This document shows, one piece after another, positions 48,101-59,187 of a DNA stretch of 64,000 nucleotides. The position numbers and the translations under genes were made by a program. The number at the start of each line of letters is the position of its first letter. Positions within the stretch are counted from its first letter, which is position 1. Under the pieces are notes generated by a model. That model worked only from the letters and a program-made list of their open reading frames with translations, did no database searches and was not told where the DNA came from. The stretch spans positions 1-64,000 of the forward strand of contig ARYC01002638.1 of the NCBI GenBank assembly GCA_000711775.1. Reading direction: 5' to 3'. The stretch comes from Oxytricha trifallax (taxonomy: Eukaryota; Ciliophora; Spirotrichea; Sporadotrichida; Oxytrichidae).

Positions 48101-48170
48101 AAAACTCATTTTTAATTTCCTAATTAAATAAGTCACAGCACACCCTTATGAACATGCTTACATGACTTGA
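45113..48170 (+). CDS. CNX1: Molybdenum insertase, MoeA-MogA fusion in Cnx1 order
   Basis: The enzyme inserts molybdate into molybdopterin: the MogA (G) domain adenylates molybdopterin and the MoeA (E) domain inserts Mo. ATG 45113. E domain: [80 protein letters not shown] and (after an IES) [16 protein letters not shown] linker with [15 protein letters not shown] follows. G domain: [60 protein letters not shown] and a HPYEHAYMT end before TGA 48168-48170. Introns include GTAAGT...ATAG near 45254-45327, a short one near 45382-45440, and a 34 nt one near 45542-45575. Junctions near 47740-47820 and 47955-48130 are not resolved. E-then-G order is as in plants, not animal gephyrin. Confidence 0.93.
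46458..47014 (+). other. IES (about 557 bp), pointer TA, containing a degenerate foldback element
   Basis: TA lies at 46456-46457 and 47013-47014. Joining reads [18 protein letters not shown], restoring the MoeA STGNQ motif exactly. Confidence 0.8.
46465..46967. mobile_element. Degenerate foldback element related to 40511-40978
   Basis: It begins GGGGGAGAAGAAGTTTCCTG, with a second AAGAAGTTTCCTGC copy just inside. The right end carries the inverted, mutated form CAGGAAATTCCCTACC. AAATTT at 46459-46464 and 46968-46973 may be a 6 bp target duplication. No ORF. Confidence 0.5.
47218..47275 (+). other. His-rich metal-binding-like linker in the molybdenum insertase
   Basis: Codons encode [15 protein letters not shown] between the E and G domains, with two adjacent Cys and seven His in 15 residues. 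Such a cluster commonly binds Zn, Ni or Cu; its role here is inference. Confidence 0.7.
47313..47378 (+). other. IES (66 bp), pointer AACCTGT
   Basis: AACCTGT lies at 47306-47312 and 47372-47378. Joining reads [16 protein letters not shown], removing a TGA before the MogA domain. Confidence 0.85.
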
Positions 48171-48221
48171 ATAAATATGATGTCTATTAATTAAATTCCA
48201 AATACTTTTATCGTCCTCATG

Positions 48222-50206
48222 TATTATGTTTAAATTAATGACCACACTTGACACATTCAAAGAACACAGTCTGACCTTCATCAGCACTTCTCAATTGCAT
48301 GGTGTGATAGTACATTAAATCGCTGTCGCAATTAGGGCAGTCTTCCTGTACTGTGGGCCTCTCATTCTTAGTGGCTTCCTGGTAACCTTCTAACCATTCT
48401 TTTCTTTGAGTTAGTTGCTTCCTGGTTACTACTTGATTACCAACTAGGTCTATATTTGAAGAATGTTTAGTATTTTTCATAATAAGTCATTATAGTAAAT
48501 TCATTAAATGCTTGTGTTATGGATCTTTAGTTTTAGTTTATATTGGAATATAAATTTCACCTTAACCAGCCATAGATAATTTATGAATATATATGTATAT
48601 TATTAAATTAGAAATTTACTTGCTAAGTAGCTCTAAATTAATATGCAGGTACGGCGACCTGACCCTCGGGCATCCCATACTAGACAACTTACACTTTCTC
48701 ACGTATGGCGTTAACAAACACCTGGTTAGAGACTCAACTAATCAGCTCTGCTCGACCAGAGACCTAACCAGTCTCTTCCCAAGAGACCAAGGACCTTTCT
48801 TAAGTCAGGACCTAGAAATTCTAAGCTTTAGAACCTAGATCCTCTAAAAGATCCTCGTCTTCTTGAAAACCATGGACTCAAGTGGACATCTCTCCCACAG
48901 TTCATACAAAAATCAGCCAAGCTAGCCGCTTCCACTTTCTAAGAAGCCAAAGTGATTCTGAACCCGGGAAAAACCTCCATCACCTAGTAGATTTCTCAAG
49001 TCTCCAGACTTATTTCCTAGCTATTCAATATGGAATTCAAATCTTCCCCAGGTGGCAACTCCTCAATTGAACTAACCCTCTTTCAAACTATCACCCTACT
49101 ACTAGGTCTTACACTCACTACAGTAAACTAGTTGATAGCTATGGCTAGTCAAACAGACGTTGAAATGGCTCAAAGCTCTCGTGCCTTATCTAAAATCTTC
49201 ACGTCCAAAGACTCCTCTAGACTCTTCACTTCCAACATCATAGTCGCCATAGTTGAGTACTTAGTAGTACTTACTAAGAGTCCCTCCTTTCATCTCTCAG
49301 CTAACATCTAACTAGTTGAGAAAGCCCTGAAAGATGCTAATCAAGTTCTTAACTCAAACTAAAGGGACAAGAAGCCCCAGAACGCTCTGCTTTCGACGAT
49401 GACGAACCTATACAAATAGACACATCTACTAACCCTCTCCCTATTTAGTAGGTCAACCTCAGCTAAGAACTCAAATCTGCTCAGGCGACCCAAGAACAGA
49501 TTTACGACCGGAACACAAAAATCATGAACGAATTCTGGCCAAAAGTTTTAGAAAGTTCTTTACCCATCGAAGATATGACAAACTCTTATGATAGTTATAC
49601 ACACACTTCATTAAGACAATTTCATAGATGGTAATGGGCCAAGTTATAACACGGCTCACTTTTTCACTCCCTTCCTAAGGAAACCAAGTTCGAATACTTC
49701 GAAGAACACTAAGACATCCCCACTTCCTAGCTCACTCAAGAAACTAAAAACACAGACTTTAACGCTATCTCCTTCCAATAAACCAATAGAGATATGGAAG
49801 ATCTCTACTTAGATGGCTTTAGATACACAAAGAAAGATGCAGTTGAGCTCATTGAGTTTATTACCCAAAAGATCCGCTCACGCGTTAAGTTTAAAATAAT
49901 CAAACTTAAAAACTCTATTAAACTAAACATTTAGTTTAGATCTCCATAATGAGATCCAAGTTTATTCAGCAGTGGAATCACATGAAAATGTCAGCCCCTT
50001 TCCTGTACAAAGGAGTCTCCAGATGGAAATTCAAACCAAGAAAATTCCCTCGTATTAACAATGTAATACCGAGAGACAGAAGAGGAAAGAAGAAAAAGGA
50101 ACAAAACGCTACGGAATGACGAAAGTCGCTCCCCTAAAACACTAAAAAGGGCCTAGTCCTTTCACAATGATATGCTAAGGGGGCTTTAAGCCCTCGATGC
50201 GAGTTA

Positions 50207-50242
<36 letters not shown>

Positions 50243-50416
50243 TGTATTAATATTATCAATTGACTTACCCTTAATGTTTGTAATTTAATTGCAGAATTTG
50301 CACTCTGAAGTAAGGGAAGTTGATTCCAATTTAAGCATCATTCCACAGTTGCTGCAAAATACAGCTGAAGTCTGGAAAGGCATAATGTTCTGCACCTATT
50401 TAGTTTGTGAAGCCAT
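48222..50416 (-). CDS. RPA12: RNA polymerase I subunit A12 (ZNRD1/Rpa12)
   Basis: This is a small zinc-ribbon subunit of RNA polymerase I involved in cleavage and termination. ATG 50416; exon 1 has the N-terminal ribbon (VFCSNCGMMLKLES, ECKFCNQ) and ends at a GTAAGT donor at 50268. Exon 2 resumes at 48449 with KDLVGNQVVTRKQ and contains the TFIIS-type C-ribbon: CPNCDSDLMYYHTMQLRSA, then DEGQTVFFECVKCGHQFKHN. The acidic DE pair of the RSADEG hairpin, needed for transcript cleavage, is intact. TGA is at about 48222-48224. The intron is 1,819 bp because a mobile element has landed in it. The gene is convergent with the molybdenum insertase gene. Confidence 0.92.
48652..49524 (+). CDS. First ORF of the retroposon-like element
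   Basis: 291 codons without TGA (ciliate code), basic and Leu/Ser/Gln-rich, for example KWTSLPQFIQKSAKLAASTF and NQLIAMASQTDVEMAQSS. In-frame ATGs occur at about 49031 and 49139. No homology recognised. The coding signal weakens past about 49350, where frame 2 takes over, suggesting a -1 frameshift, whether mutational or programmed. Confidence 0.45.
49320..49949 (+). CDS. Second frame of the retroposon-like element
   Basis: 210 codons open in the -1 phase relative to the first ORF, with acidic and helical text (GQEAPERSAFDDDEPIQIDT, IYDRNTKIMNEFWPKV, NRDMEDLYLDGFRYTKKDAV). Ends at TGA 49950-49952, overlapped by the next ATG. Looks like the C-terminal half of the first ORF's product. No family recognised. 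Confidence 0.45.
49949..50119 (+). CDS. Short basic ORF3 of the retroposon-like element
   Basis: 56 codons from the ATGA-coupled start: MRSKFIQQWNHMKMSAPFLY, ending in Lys/Arg-rich RDRRGKKKKEQNATE. Strongly basic, possibly nucleic-acid binding. The overlapping stop-start arrangement is typical of coupled reinitiation. No homology recognised. Confidence 0.4.
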   Translation: MRSKFIQQWNHMKMSAPFLYKGVSRWKFKPRKFPRINNVIPRDRRGKKKKEQNATE

Positions 50417-51086
50417 TGCTACTAATTATATGTTTATTAATTAAGTTATATTTAATAATTTACATATAAATTTTCTAATTACTTAAAAGTATATTACTAA
50501 ATAGGCTATCAAATGTAAAAACTTATAAATCTATTTTACATACAATCCAATTCTAATAAATCAAACTTAAAATTATGTTTTAACGTAACTTAAATTAATA
50601 TATTTGATGATTACATAATTTTCATTATATACATTATTGAAATGTTTTGATGAATTATATAACGCATAAATTAATTTTAAAAGCAAACATCTTTATCTTT
50701 ATACTTAAATATACTTTGTTAATTGTACTTTTATATATCTTTTTACATCTTTTCAAAGATATTTTTAATTATATCTGCTCGTATAATTCTATTTTTTGAG
50801 TTCACAACTTAGCTTCCTCATTAATTCAATAAAAACAAACCTTTGTTTTTAGCAGCTTAAGTAATTGGGCTACGATCTTGCAAGTGTTTGTTGATTGTTA
50901 ACTTATTATCTTTAACTTAATAGAAGTGGGTAATTGCTGTTGGAAAAACTATTTTAATATATCACTGCATTATACTAAATCAAACAATCAATTAAACTAA
51001 TAGTTAACCATATGAATAAGTTGACTTAATCTTAAAAACTCAATAAATCCAAATAAAAGACATTTAAAATTAATACCCTCTACACC
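50417..51086. other. AT-rich intergenic DNA
   Basis: About 670 bp upstream of RPA12 and downstream of the next leftward gene. No coding frame or element seen. Confidence 0.5.
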
Positions 51087-54000
51087 TCATTCAAGATTTG
51101 ACTAAGTATATTCTTTAACTTCAATTGCCTTAATAATGTGCTTTACTAAGCTGTTTTTCAAGTTACTCAGAGCTTGTGGGTCTGTACGGTTGATAATGCT
51201 TAGCTCACTTTGTGAATTTTAGCAGGAATTTTTATTTAGCAGAGAGTTTTGTAGAGGTTTCTTTGATTATGTTAAGTCTTATCTTAGAGGGGGATGGTGT
51301 CTAGCACTTTCAGCCATTTACTAGAAGTTAAAGCAAGTTAGAGCGTTTGAGGAGTTTAAATCTATAAAATGGCTTTAGTTTGTGGGGTGTGAGTTTGGCA
51401 GTAGCTTTGAATGTACTTCTTAAAATAAAGACTAAAAACAAAAGTAGAATTATTGAGAAAATGATTTTTTTAATTCTTCATTTTGGTAATGATTCTTATC
51501 TTGGCTTTTGAATCCATTTCTCACAGTAAGAATAATCTCCTCTTTATTCTATAAATCACTTGCCAACCCAAGTCCCTGTCCAAGTTAATACATTTTAGTT
51601 TTACTATTCATTGATTCTATAGTTTTTCCAATACTTCCAGTAGATCCAGGATGAAATTTATTGCTACTACTTACTGCTGCAACCCCCATTAATTAGTTTT
51701 ACTGATTCTTTTTCTTTTCAACCACATAGAAAGTTTTTGGCATTAACTATTATTGAGTTAGCTGTTTGGTATTATTCTCATGTATTTTTGATTGTCTGTT
51801 TTTCTCATAATTCGGCTTTTAGGAGCCACATGTTTGTTTGCTTTGTTTATTATTGTCAATTATATCTTTACCTTATAATAAACTAAAATATTGAGTAGCT
51901 ATTTAATATATCAATTCGCTTATATTATAAGTCTATAGGTCTTATTAGTTATCTAAGTTTTGATAGTATTTATGCCTATAGTTTACCTATGTCACTCAAG
52001 TTATCTTATTGCTGTTTTTATTGAGGGAATCATTGAGTATGTTTGCTTGTAAATTACTAGATATTTATTAACTTTAAAGTGAAATATCCTCGAATTTCTG
52101 GCTTTTAGGGGGTAAACTGCTTGGCGTTTTGTATGTTGTAGAAATATTACCTTATCCATTGATATTTTAACTCTAAGTTGATTGATAATACTAAATCAGC
52201 TAGTTATGATCTACTCCTTTACTACCTCTAGCATTGTTTTGATAGAGTTCATGCATTCCTTAAGCTGTTAGACTTGTTAATTAATTTGTGTTAGTGCCAT
52301 GAGTCAGGGATGTGGCCCCAGTAAACTCATTGAAAGTTCTTCTATTAATGTCTTACAATTAACTTGAATTGTTGTTTGCTAGGTTCACTCCCACCCCATA
52401 GTCTCTAAGTTGAAACATCTTTAAATAAATTTAAAATTTTAAATAAGAAATCATCTTTCTCTTATTACCATGTATAGTCTTCTAGATAAGCGGGTGGACT
52501 TGGTTGCTATTATTATTCACAAATATGTTGCTCATTTATTAAGAATTATTTTGGGCTGATGATAAACCAAAGAAATTCTGGCTATCTTACTCACTGCCAC
52601 TTGGCTGATATTAGAAAAAGTTTTGCTATGCTTGCTATAATTACTTTAAAATATTCAATAATCTAATTATATAGCCTTGAAATAATATAGCAATTTGGGA
52701 TGATGCACTTTCTTGATGGTTTATGGTGGGTGTTTGAAACTTTAACCTAGCTATAAAGAATTAACTTTTTAATTGAGTGAACTATGTAACAAAGATTTAA
52801 TTTTGTCTTCCTTGCCATTCATGGAAACATAAAATCTTTAAATAAAACAGATTTAACTTAATATTTCACCGATTTAAGTCAGGCTGATCTGATATAGGTA
52901 GAACTAAATACTGATTATTGTTATCAACTATTTTAGGCAGCTAGAGTATCTCCCCTGTATTATTGGCACTTTAAGTTAAGTTATTTATAGTCGCCTAATT
53001 TGCATTATTATTGCTCTCTATGGTCTACCCCTGATATCCAATTGAATTTGCATTCAAAGTGGTGACTTATCCATAGTGATTGTATGAAGAGTTTCTCTTC
53101 GCTTATTGCTAGCTACTCTAAGTGTGGTGATTGAGAGACTGGTGATGTTTCAGTCTCACTCTGTGATTTTGAGAAAGTTGCTGTTTCTACTGTAACAGTT
53201 GTTGTTGATAAGTCAGTTACTACTGGTTGCTAAGTACATGCTGCTGAACTTGAGTCATCTACCCGTTTGTTATGAATTGAGCTATGTTGTTGGAACTGTT
53301 CTCTAGTTAAGTGAAGGAAGCTCCTACAGCACTTACACCATTAAAGATGTTTAGCAAATATAGAGATGTTCATCAGAGAATAGAAATAATTTCAAATAAT
53401 AGAAAACTGCCTAAAATTTAATTGAACTACCTTGTGATAAAAATGAAGAGTTTCTTAGATAACTTTCAAATATTGATTTCTTTATGAAATATTATTTTCC
53501 TAATGAATCGTTTTTATTCTATTTATTATGATATGGACCTGTTAAGATATTCTATTTCCATTTATAAAAAATCATTCTATTTGATAAATTAAAATTTATC
53601 TAAAATATTTTACAATTCCCTGAATTTGGGTTTATTTTATTGCCTAGACTTAGTTTTCCTTCTGGCCCCAATAGGACTACCATTTTGATAATTCTACAAA
53701 TTGACCAACTATTATTACTACTACTATGACCTCTATATATCCATTGCCTAATCAAACAAAAGCGGATCATCAAAGTCCAACTTGACCATGTCATACAGAT
53801 GCTGAGCCAAAGATTTCGATGAAAAGTCTTCTCGATAAAGTGTATTCGTCTAATTATCGGATTATTTATCTTTTTCTGATGAGTTTGGGAGAGGAGGCTT
53901 GTAGTTTTATTGCGACATGTACTTTTGGAAAGCTTCTCAACTGTTAACATTTTACGCTGTCTATTGTTGGTATTGAACTTGGGATTAAAGAATAACGTAT

Positions 54001-54309
54001 AAATATTAATACATTTAAGATGCGTATTCCTTGATTATTGCAGATTAGTCCAATTTACTTTAGTTTTGACTATTTTAGTCTTTGTTTGGATAGCTGAACG
54101 AGTAATTATTGATAAAAAAGATGCGATAAATTAAGAATATTATTAAAATTGTTTTTGGAATTATTGACAGGAACGACATGGTTATAAAATAAGTATTCTC
54201 ATTTTACAGCAAATAATGAATTCTTTTTTATACTTCCGTTATTAGCACTCTGAAAATTCCCATTCCCGTTTTAAAAGCAATCTTTATACAAATTATCAAG
54301 TTTACTCAT
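51087..54309 (-). CDS. Gln/Asn-rich low-complexity protein, function unknown
   Basis: Stop TGA 51087-51089. Strong coding text includes a C-terminus with ESARHHPPLRQDL and INRTDPQALSNLKNSLVKHI, long poly-Gln/Asn middles (NNNANQATINNLTQSANNTG), and an N-terminal block MSQQNYKPPLPNSSEKDKQS from ATG 53918 with SLAQHLYDMVKLDFDDPLLF. A further upstream block (MSKLDNLYKDCFQNGNGNFQ, ATG 54309) is probably the first segment, joined through an unresolved IES and a frame change near 53940. Poly-Gln is encoded by TAA/TAG/CAA mixtures. No family recognised; a prion-like or RNA-granule role would be speculation. Confidence 0.6.
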
Positions 54310-55143
54310 TTAAGCATAGTTGTTTTAGCTTAAATTATGTTTTTGCTATTAAAACATTTACAGCTATGCCACTTGTTATTAAGTCATTTATTGCATGTGC
54401 TGTTATTATTGCTAAATTTGATTAAAATTAGTTAAAGCTTGCTAGTAATTACTGTTTTAAGATTAGGTTAAAGTTTAATATTCATATTAAAATGAGAAAA
54501 TTTGGAAATTAATTTTCTATATAAATTTTAACATTTTTAAGTGTAAATACACACCACTTATTTTTAACATTAAATTGATAAAGTTTAATTCTACTGCATT
54601 CGAAATTTAATGTAATGCTAGTTAATTTGTTATTACTGATTCAAGTTGATTAAATTACTACTGCCCATATCTTTGTCTATTTTTCTTATCTTTAAAGTTG
54701 ATATTTGGTCAGGTGTAGTTGATTTGTGATTTTGCTACAATTTCGATATGAATCAAATCTTCAATCTAAAGTACTTATGTTTGCTTAAATTTACTATTAT
54801 TTTTAAAGTGTAATAAGGTTAAATTGAATATTTAAAGAAAAATAACACAGAAAAAATATATTATTTTTATAGAAAACTATAATAAATAAAAATAAGTGAT
54901 AATAAATGAGATATTCAAGTTCTATAATAGAGCAAAATGTAGTTTTATATTATGGAATACATTTTTTAATACTAATTCTTGATTAAAACAGGATTATAAA
55001 GAATAAAATGGATTTTAAAAATGCTATTTTGCATTAAGATTGTTAAAAAATTATCCCATAATAATAATTACCTCAGATAGAATTTGTTTTTTAATAATAA
55101 AATATTAAGTTGTAACGATTACATCCGTGACTATATGTATCAA
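54310..55143. other. AT-rich intergenic DNA
   Basis: About 830 bp between a leftward gene start and the end of the leftward carboxypeptidase gene. No coding frame or repeat seen. Confidence 0.5.
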
Positions 55144-58100
55144 TCAATTAATCATAAAAACTTTGTTAATAGAGTTTTTGAATGGATTGTTTGAGAAATT
55201 GACATCTCTTGGAGACAAGTCTTTAACCCTTGATGACCCAGGAGTGATTTGAGATTTATTCAATGAAAAATCTTCCTCTATAAATTAATTTTTATTTAGA
55301 TTATGTTAAATTAGTTTTAAATTTATATGAAAGACACTCCAACTTGAACTCCATCTCTGCTAATCTACTATACCTCGTTATTAATATGGAGATTAGCTAT
55401 TGAAACTGCATTACTGTTATTAATGTATTTTTTATTCATTTATTTCTCACTGCCTTTGACAATCAAATCTCTGATATAACTTTACTTCGAAGAGCTTCTC
55501 TGTAGATTATCTTTACTTTGATTTTAGCTTTGAGGGAAAATATTTTAAGTTGGATCTGTGGATTGCTACTACTATTGAACGCCTGTAGTTTGATGTCTCT
55601 TTGTTAGTAAACCTGATTTATACTTGGGGTCTAACGGGATTTAATTAAAATCGTGATTTTTCTAGGGTGTTCTATCTTGACCCTGTCTTGGCTATTTATC
55701 TCCATTTATCTTAGATTATGAAGTTCTCTTGGCTATGTATTGTCTCTATAGATAGGGAAACCAAGCTTTTTAGATTACTCTAGTTTCAGTTGCTGCGTTT
55801 ATACCTTTGGCAAAGTCTTTCCCTACTTCAATCAAATCTTACCAAGAAATGTGAATGTCTTCTCTTGGATCTTAACTTATCCAAGTAGAAGCTGCTGTAT
55901 AGCTACTTTACGAAGTCATAAATGAACTCATTGTCTGCAGCTTTTTCAAAGGCTGCTTAAATATCTCACTTCCAAAGAAAGTTGTCTCTAGAGTATATGA
56001 ATTTAAGATCCCTAGTTCCTTATATAAAACTATCCTAGCTGTAGTCTCCTTTTCTCTTTCACAGGCAAACTTACAATCTTTTAAGTTAAATATAGGACAG
56101 ATCTAAGCTACACTTTCTGCAATTTAGTGAATGATTTAATTAGTAGGATTTAAAATATCATTTGTGGGTAAGTAACAACCATACATAAAAACATTTTTTT
56201 TCCTACTGTGACCATGAAAATCACAGGTCATAGCTACTCCATGTAAAATGGTGTTGTTTATGATTAGTTAATTCTTCTAAGAACTGTTTAACCATTTGAT
56301 AAGCTGCTTTGAATAATAAATTGTTGGATGAAGGAACTTGCTTGGATTCTTCCATCTTCTGTTCGGGGGGGGGTCTAAGTCGGTGCAAAAATTTTTTCAA
56401 AATCCTAAGTCGGTGCAAAATTTTTTTCCTCAAAAACATCAAAATCCCTAAGTCGGTGCATGATCAATTTTTGACATTATTGATATATTTTATCATCCTA
56501 CCCCACATAAAAAGTATCATTATCAACTAAAATTTATGTCTCAGCTTCTGAATCGGACTCCTTCATGAAATTTCGATCATAGGACACTTATAATATTATT
56601 ACAAAAATATTTTTTCTCTGTGGCAGATATTTGTCTAAGTAAAATAAAAAAATATTCTTTCATATTTAATATATAATTAGTCAGCAAGCAACATAAATTT
56701 TGGATTAAGTACATCATAATTATTCACTAAACTTAATGTTGTCTGGAATTAATATAAAAACCATTACCTCAATAAAATGTCTTTTTTTTAAATACACTAA
56801 TCAATATGTACGAATTTTTAATTCCAGACAACATTAAGTTATGCGAATAATTATGATGTACTTAATCCAAAATTTATGTTGCGTACTGACTATTTATATA
56901 TTAAATATGAAAGAATATTATTTTATTTTACTTAGACAAATATCTGCCACAGAGAAAAAATATTTTTGTAATAATATTATAAGTGTCCTATGATCGAAAT
57001 TTCATGAAGGAGTCTGATTCAGAAGCTGAGACATAAATTTTAGTTGATAATGATACTTTTTATGTGGGGTAGGATGATAAAATATATCAATAATGTCAAA
57101 AATTGATCATGCACCGACTTAGGGATTTTGATGTTTTTGAGGGAAAAAATTTTGCACCGACTTAGGATTTTGAAAAAATTTTTGCACCGACTTAGACCCC
57201 CCCCCTCTTCTGTTCAAATCAACTCCAAGTAAAGAAGATCGATAATTTCCATAAATAACTCCATCAGGGTTTAGCATGGGGACTATCTTAAAAATGAATT
57301 TTTATCGTAGATCAAAAGCATCTTAATGATCTGAGAGTAAAAATTCAATTAATCCATGAGATAAATAGGAAGCATTCGATTCTCCAGGATGAACTCTTGA
57401 ACTAATGAAAATTATGCTTTTATGCTGTTTCTCTAGTTATTTTATATAAATTTACTCCTTCACACCATCCAAGCTAATCATTTATTAAGCTTATTAAATT
57501 ATCGCGTCAGTTTCAAATTTTCCATCAATATTTATTTTCTTTAATGAGCCACTTTTTTTCTTTACCTTTTGATTCTATGCGTTTTAATCTTTATCCTTTC
57601 TTCTTTTCTTTGCTTTTTTCTCTTTACCTACGTTATTTGGATTTTTGCCTTTAAAGTATTCATAAATACGAAATGCTTCTACTTCCTCATTCAAACTGAA
57701 GTAACTTTAATTGATTTCATTAGTGATTGTTAGACTGTAACATAGATTTCCACACAAACTCCTACATAATGCATCAATCTTCACTCTATCTTTGAGTTAT
57801 TCATTAGATTAAATGTTTCTCAGAAATGTCGTAAGGTCTGAGTAGGTATAGGGCACAAAGTGTGCAAAAAATACTATGTCATTGTCATATTCAAAAGTGT
57901 AGTGAAAAGTGAGAGAGCTGTTTTGCTTATATTTGTCACCCACATTCTCAACATATGATGTGTCGAAATCATGATCTAACTACAAACTTTACTAAGTTAA
58001 AATTGAAACAATCTTACTGTTTTAGAGCTAGTTCTTATAGTTTATCCATTAGGGCAATAACTTATATCGAAACCTCCTCAATGCCAGCCAATCCCTTCCT

Positions 58101-59026
58101 ATTGCTTCTTTTTTATTGAATAAATAAATGGCTTCATTCCACTTGAGTATAAACTGTCGTCTTTCATTAAGTTATCGATGACTAGCTTCACAGTCAAGTC
58201 CTTTTTTATGTTCATGATAGAGAAGTAAAACCATTAAGTCAGCGAATTATCGTTATTAGAATCATCCTGTAAATACAATTTATACTCAGGGATAATTTTG
58301 GGAAGAGTTGTTTATTAGGTCATTTAGGTCATTTGATTGATTTCATTTTGGTCTTTGGTTTACTATTGCTAAAATCATGCTTAGTTTTATTACTAAGCAA
58401 TGGATTATGGAACTTTGAAAGCTTGTCTTAGGTTACCAGACTCAAATTTAGAATTAAAGAATACTTAGTGTTCAGTTACATTATCTAGTTATATGTGCCC
58501 CTCAATGTCAAAACTTCTCTAAGGAGCCGGTTTTGTAACTGAGTTAAATATGTTTGATTCTATAATTAGAAGATTAGATTTTACGAAGTAAATCCTTGAA
58601 TCAAAACTTACCAGATCTGTTAACAAAGACTTCTCAAGTTTTATCTTGAAAGATAGGCATGCTTGCTTAAAATTCTTAATTTAATCTTTCGACTTCTTAA
58701 TAATGATTTATTGATTAATTTTCACTAATACTGCTTTGAGTTGGGTTCTATTATTGAGATGATTCATCCTTTTCTTAAAAACAATTAATTTCATCATTTA
58801 AGGATATAGTCTTGCTGTAGAATTCTTATAGGTACGAATTAGTTACTAATTGACAGTCTGGCTTGACTTTCGTCTCACATCTAATCCAATAAATGAGGTT
58901 ATCGGGTAGTTCAGTTGGCAAACTGCTTTGTTTATTGATTGGGATCAATAAGTCTTTACCCATTATATTTAATTCCTTATTTATTTTATTAATTTTATAA
59001 TTTCTCAGATTTCTATAAAATTCCAT
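55144..59026 (-). CDS. Cytosolic carboxypeptidase (M14, tubulin deglutamylase type) interrupted by a palindromic element
   Basis: Family members remove C-terminal or side-chain glutamates from tubulin and other proteins. ATG 59026. After an N-terminal extension come the CCP domain signatures [15 protein letters not shown] and LTQWFYFSI...[12 protein letters not shown], then [12 protein letters not shown]. The catalytic M14 domain has [14 protein letters not shown] (zinc His and Glu), [34 protein letters not shown] split by the element, [15 protein letters not shown] (third zinc His) and [21 protein letters not shown] (catalytic Glu). Active residues are present. A Gln-rich tail ends at TGA 55144-55146. 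An intron GTAAGT...ATAG lies near 58560-58610 and another gap near 58290-58400. A TGA at 58634-58636 is removed if a 15 bp micro-IES is excised. Confidence 0.92.
56365..57205. mobile_element. Palindromic foldback element with G9/C9 ends (841 bp)
   Basis: The arms are near-perfect inverted repeats of about 380 bp around a spacer near 56760-56815. Each arm starts with G9 TCTAAGTCGGTGCA, and CTAAGTCGGTGCA recurs three times per arm. TCTTCTGTTC at 56355-56364 and 57206-57215 is a 10 bp target duplication. No ORF of note. It interrupts the carboxypeptidase between GVDLNR and RWKNPS; collapsing the duplication restores the frame exactly, so the target duplication can serve as an IES pointer. Length of duplication and long inverted arms suggest a Mutator-like non-autonomous element. 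Confidence 0.88.
58633..58647 (-). other. Candidate micro-IES (15 bp), pointer AAG
   Basis: CTT on the plus strand lies at 58630-58632 and 58645-58647. Removal deletes an in-frame TGA and reads ASMPIFQVFVNRSESNIF across the following intron. Confidence 0.45.
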
Positions 59027-59187
59027 AGTATTTTGAAAAAATAACCTAAAATTACATCATGATATTATTTAAGATAGTTTTCTAACTAATAAATTCTCTA
59101 TATTAAATTTTGTATATTTAACTTAAATTGAAATTTTTAGCTATATTTGATCTTATTAAATATCTATAAACTTTACAAACACATAAA

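Larger units (their letters stand above)
48645..50245 (+). mobile_element. Retroposon-like element with three chained ORFs and TTA-repeat tail
   Basis: The 1.6 kb insert is clearly GC-richer than its surroundings and is flanked by ATTAATAT at 48637-48644 and 50246-50253 (8 bp target duplication). Three plus-strand frames follow one another. Frame 1 is open 48652-49524 (291 codons). Frame 2, in the -1 phase, is open 49320-49949. ORF3 is 49949-50119, whose ATG overlaps the frame-2 TGA as ATGA. A small hairpin (GGGCTTTAAGCCC, about 50181-50193) and a (TTA)n tail end it. Tail and duplication resemble non-LTR retrotransposons. No reverse transcriptase motif is present, so it may be a non-autonomous ORF1-only derivative. 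Confidence 0.65.
48450..50268 (-). other. Intron of RPA12 (1,819 bp) carrying a mobile element
   Basis: Donor GTAAGTC at 50268 and acceptor ATATAG ending at 48450 join in phase to read NIKDLVGNQVV. Other introns in the window are about 30-270 bp, so the excess is due to the inserted element at 48645-50245. Confidence 0.8.

Noticed and set aside
50195..50245. TTA/AT microsatellite as an independent repeat locus
   Set aside because: It directly follows the 3' hairpin of the inserted element and lies inside the target duplication, so it is best read as the element's tail.
58888..58916. tRNA A-box-like GGTAGTTCAGTTGGCAAA
   Set aside because: It lies inside the carboxypeptidase N-terminal coding frame on the other strand, and no cloverleaf or B-box follows at the right spacing.
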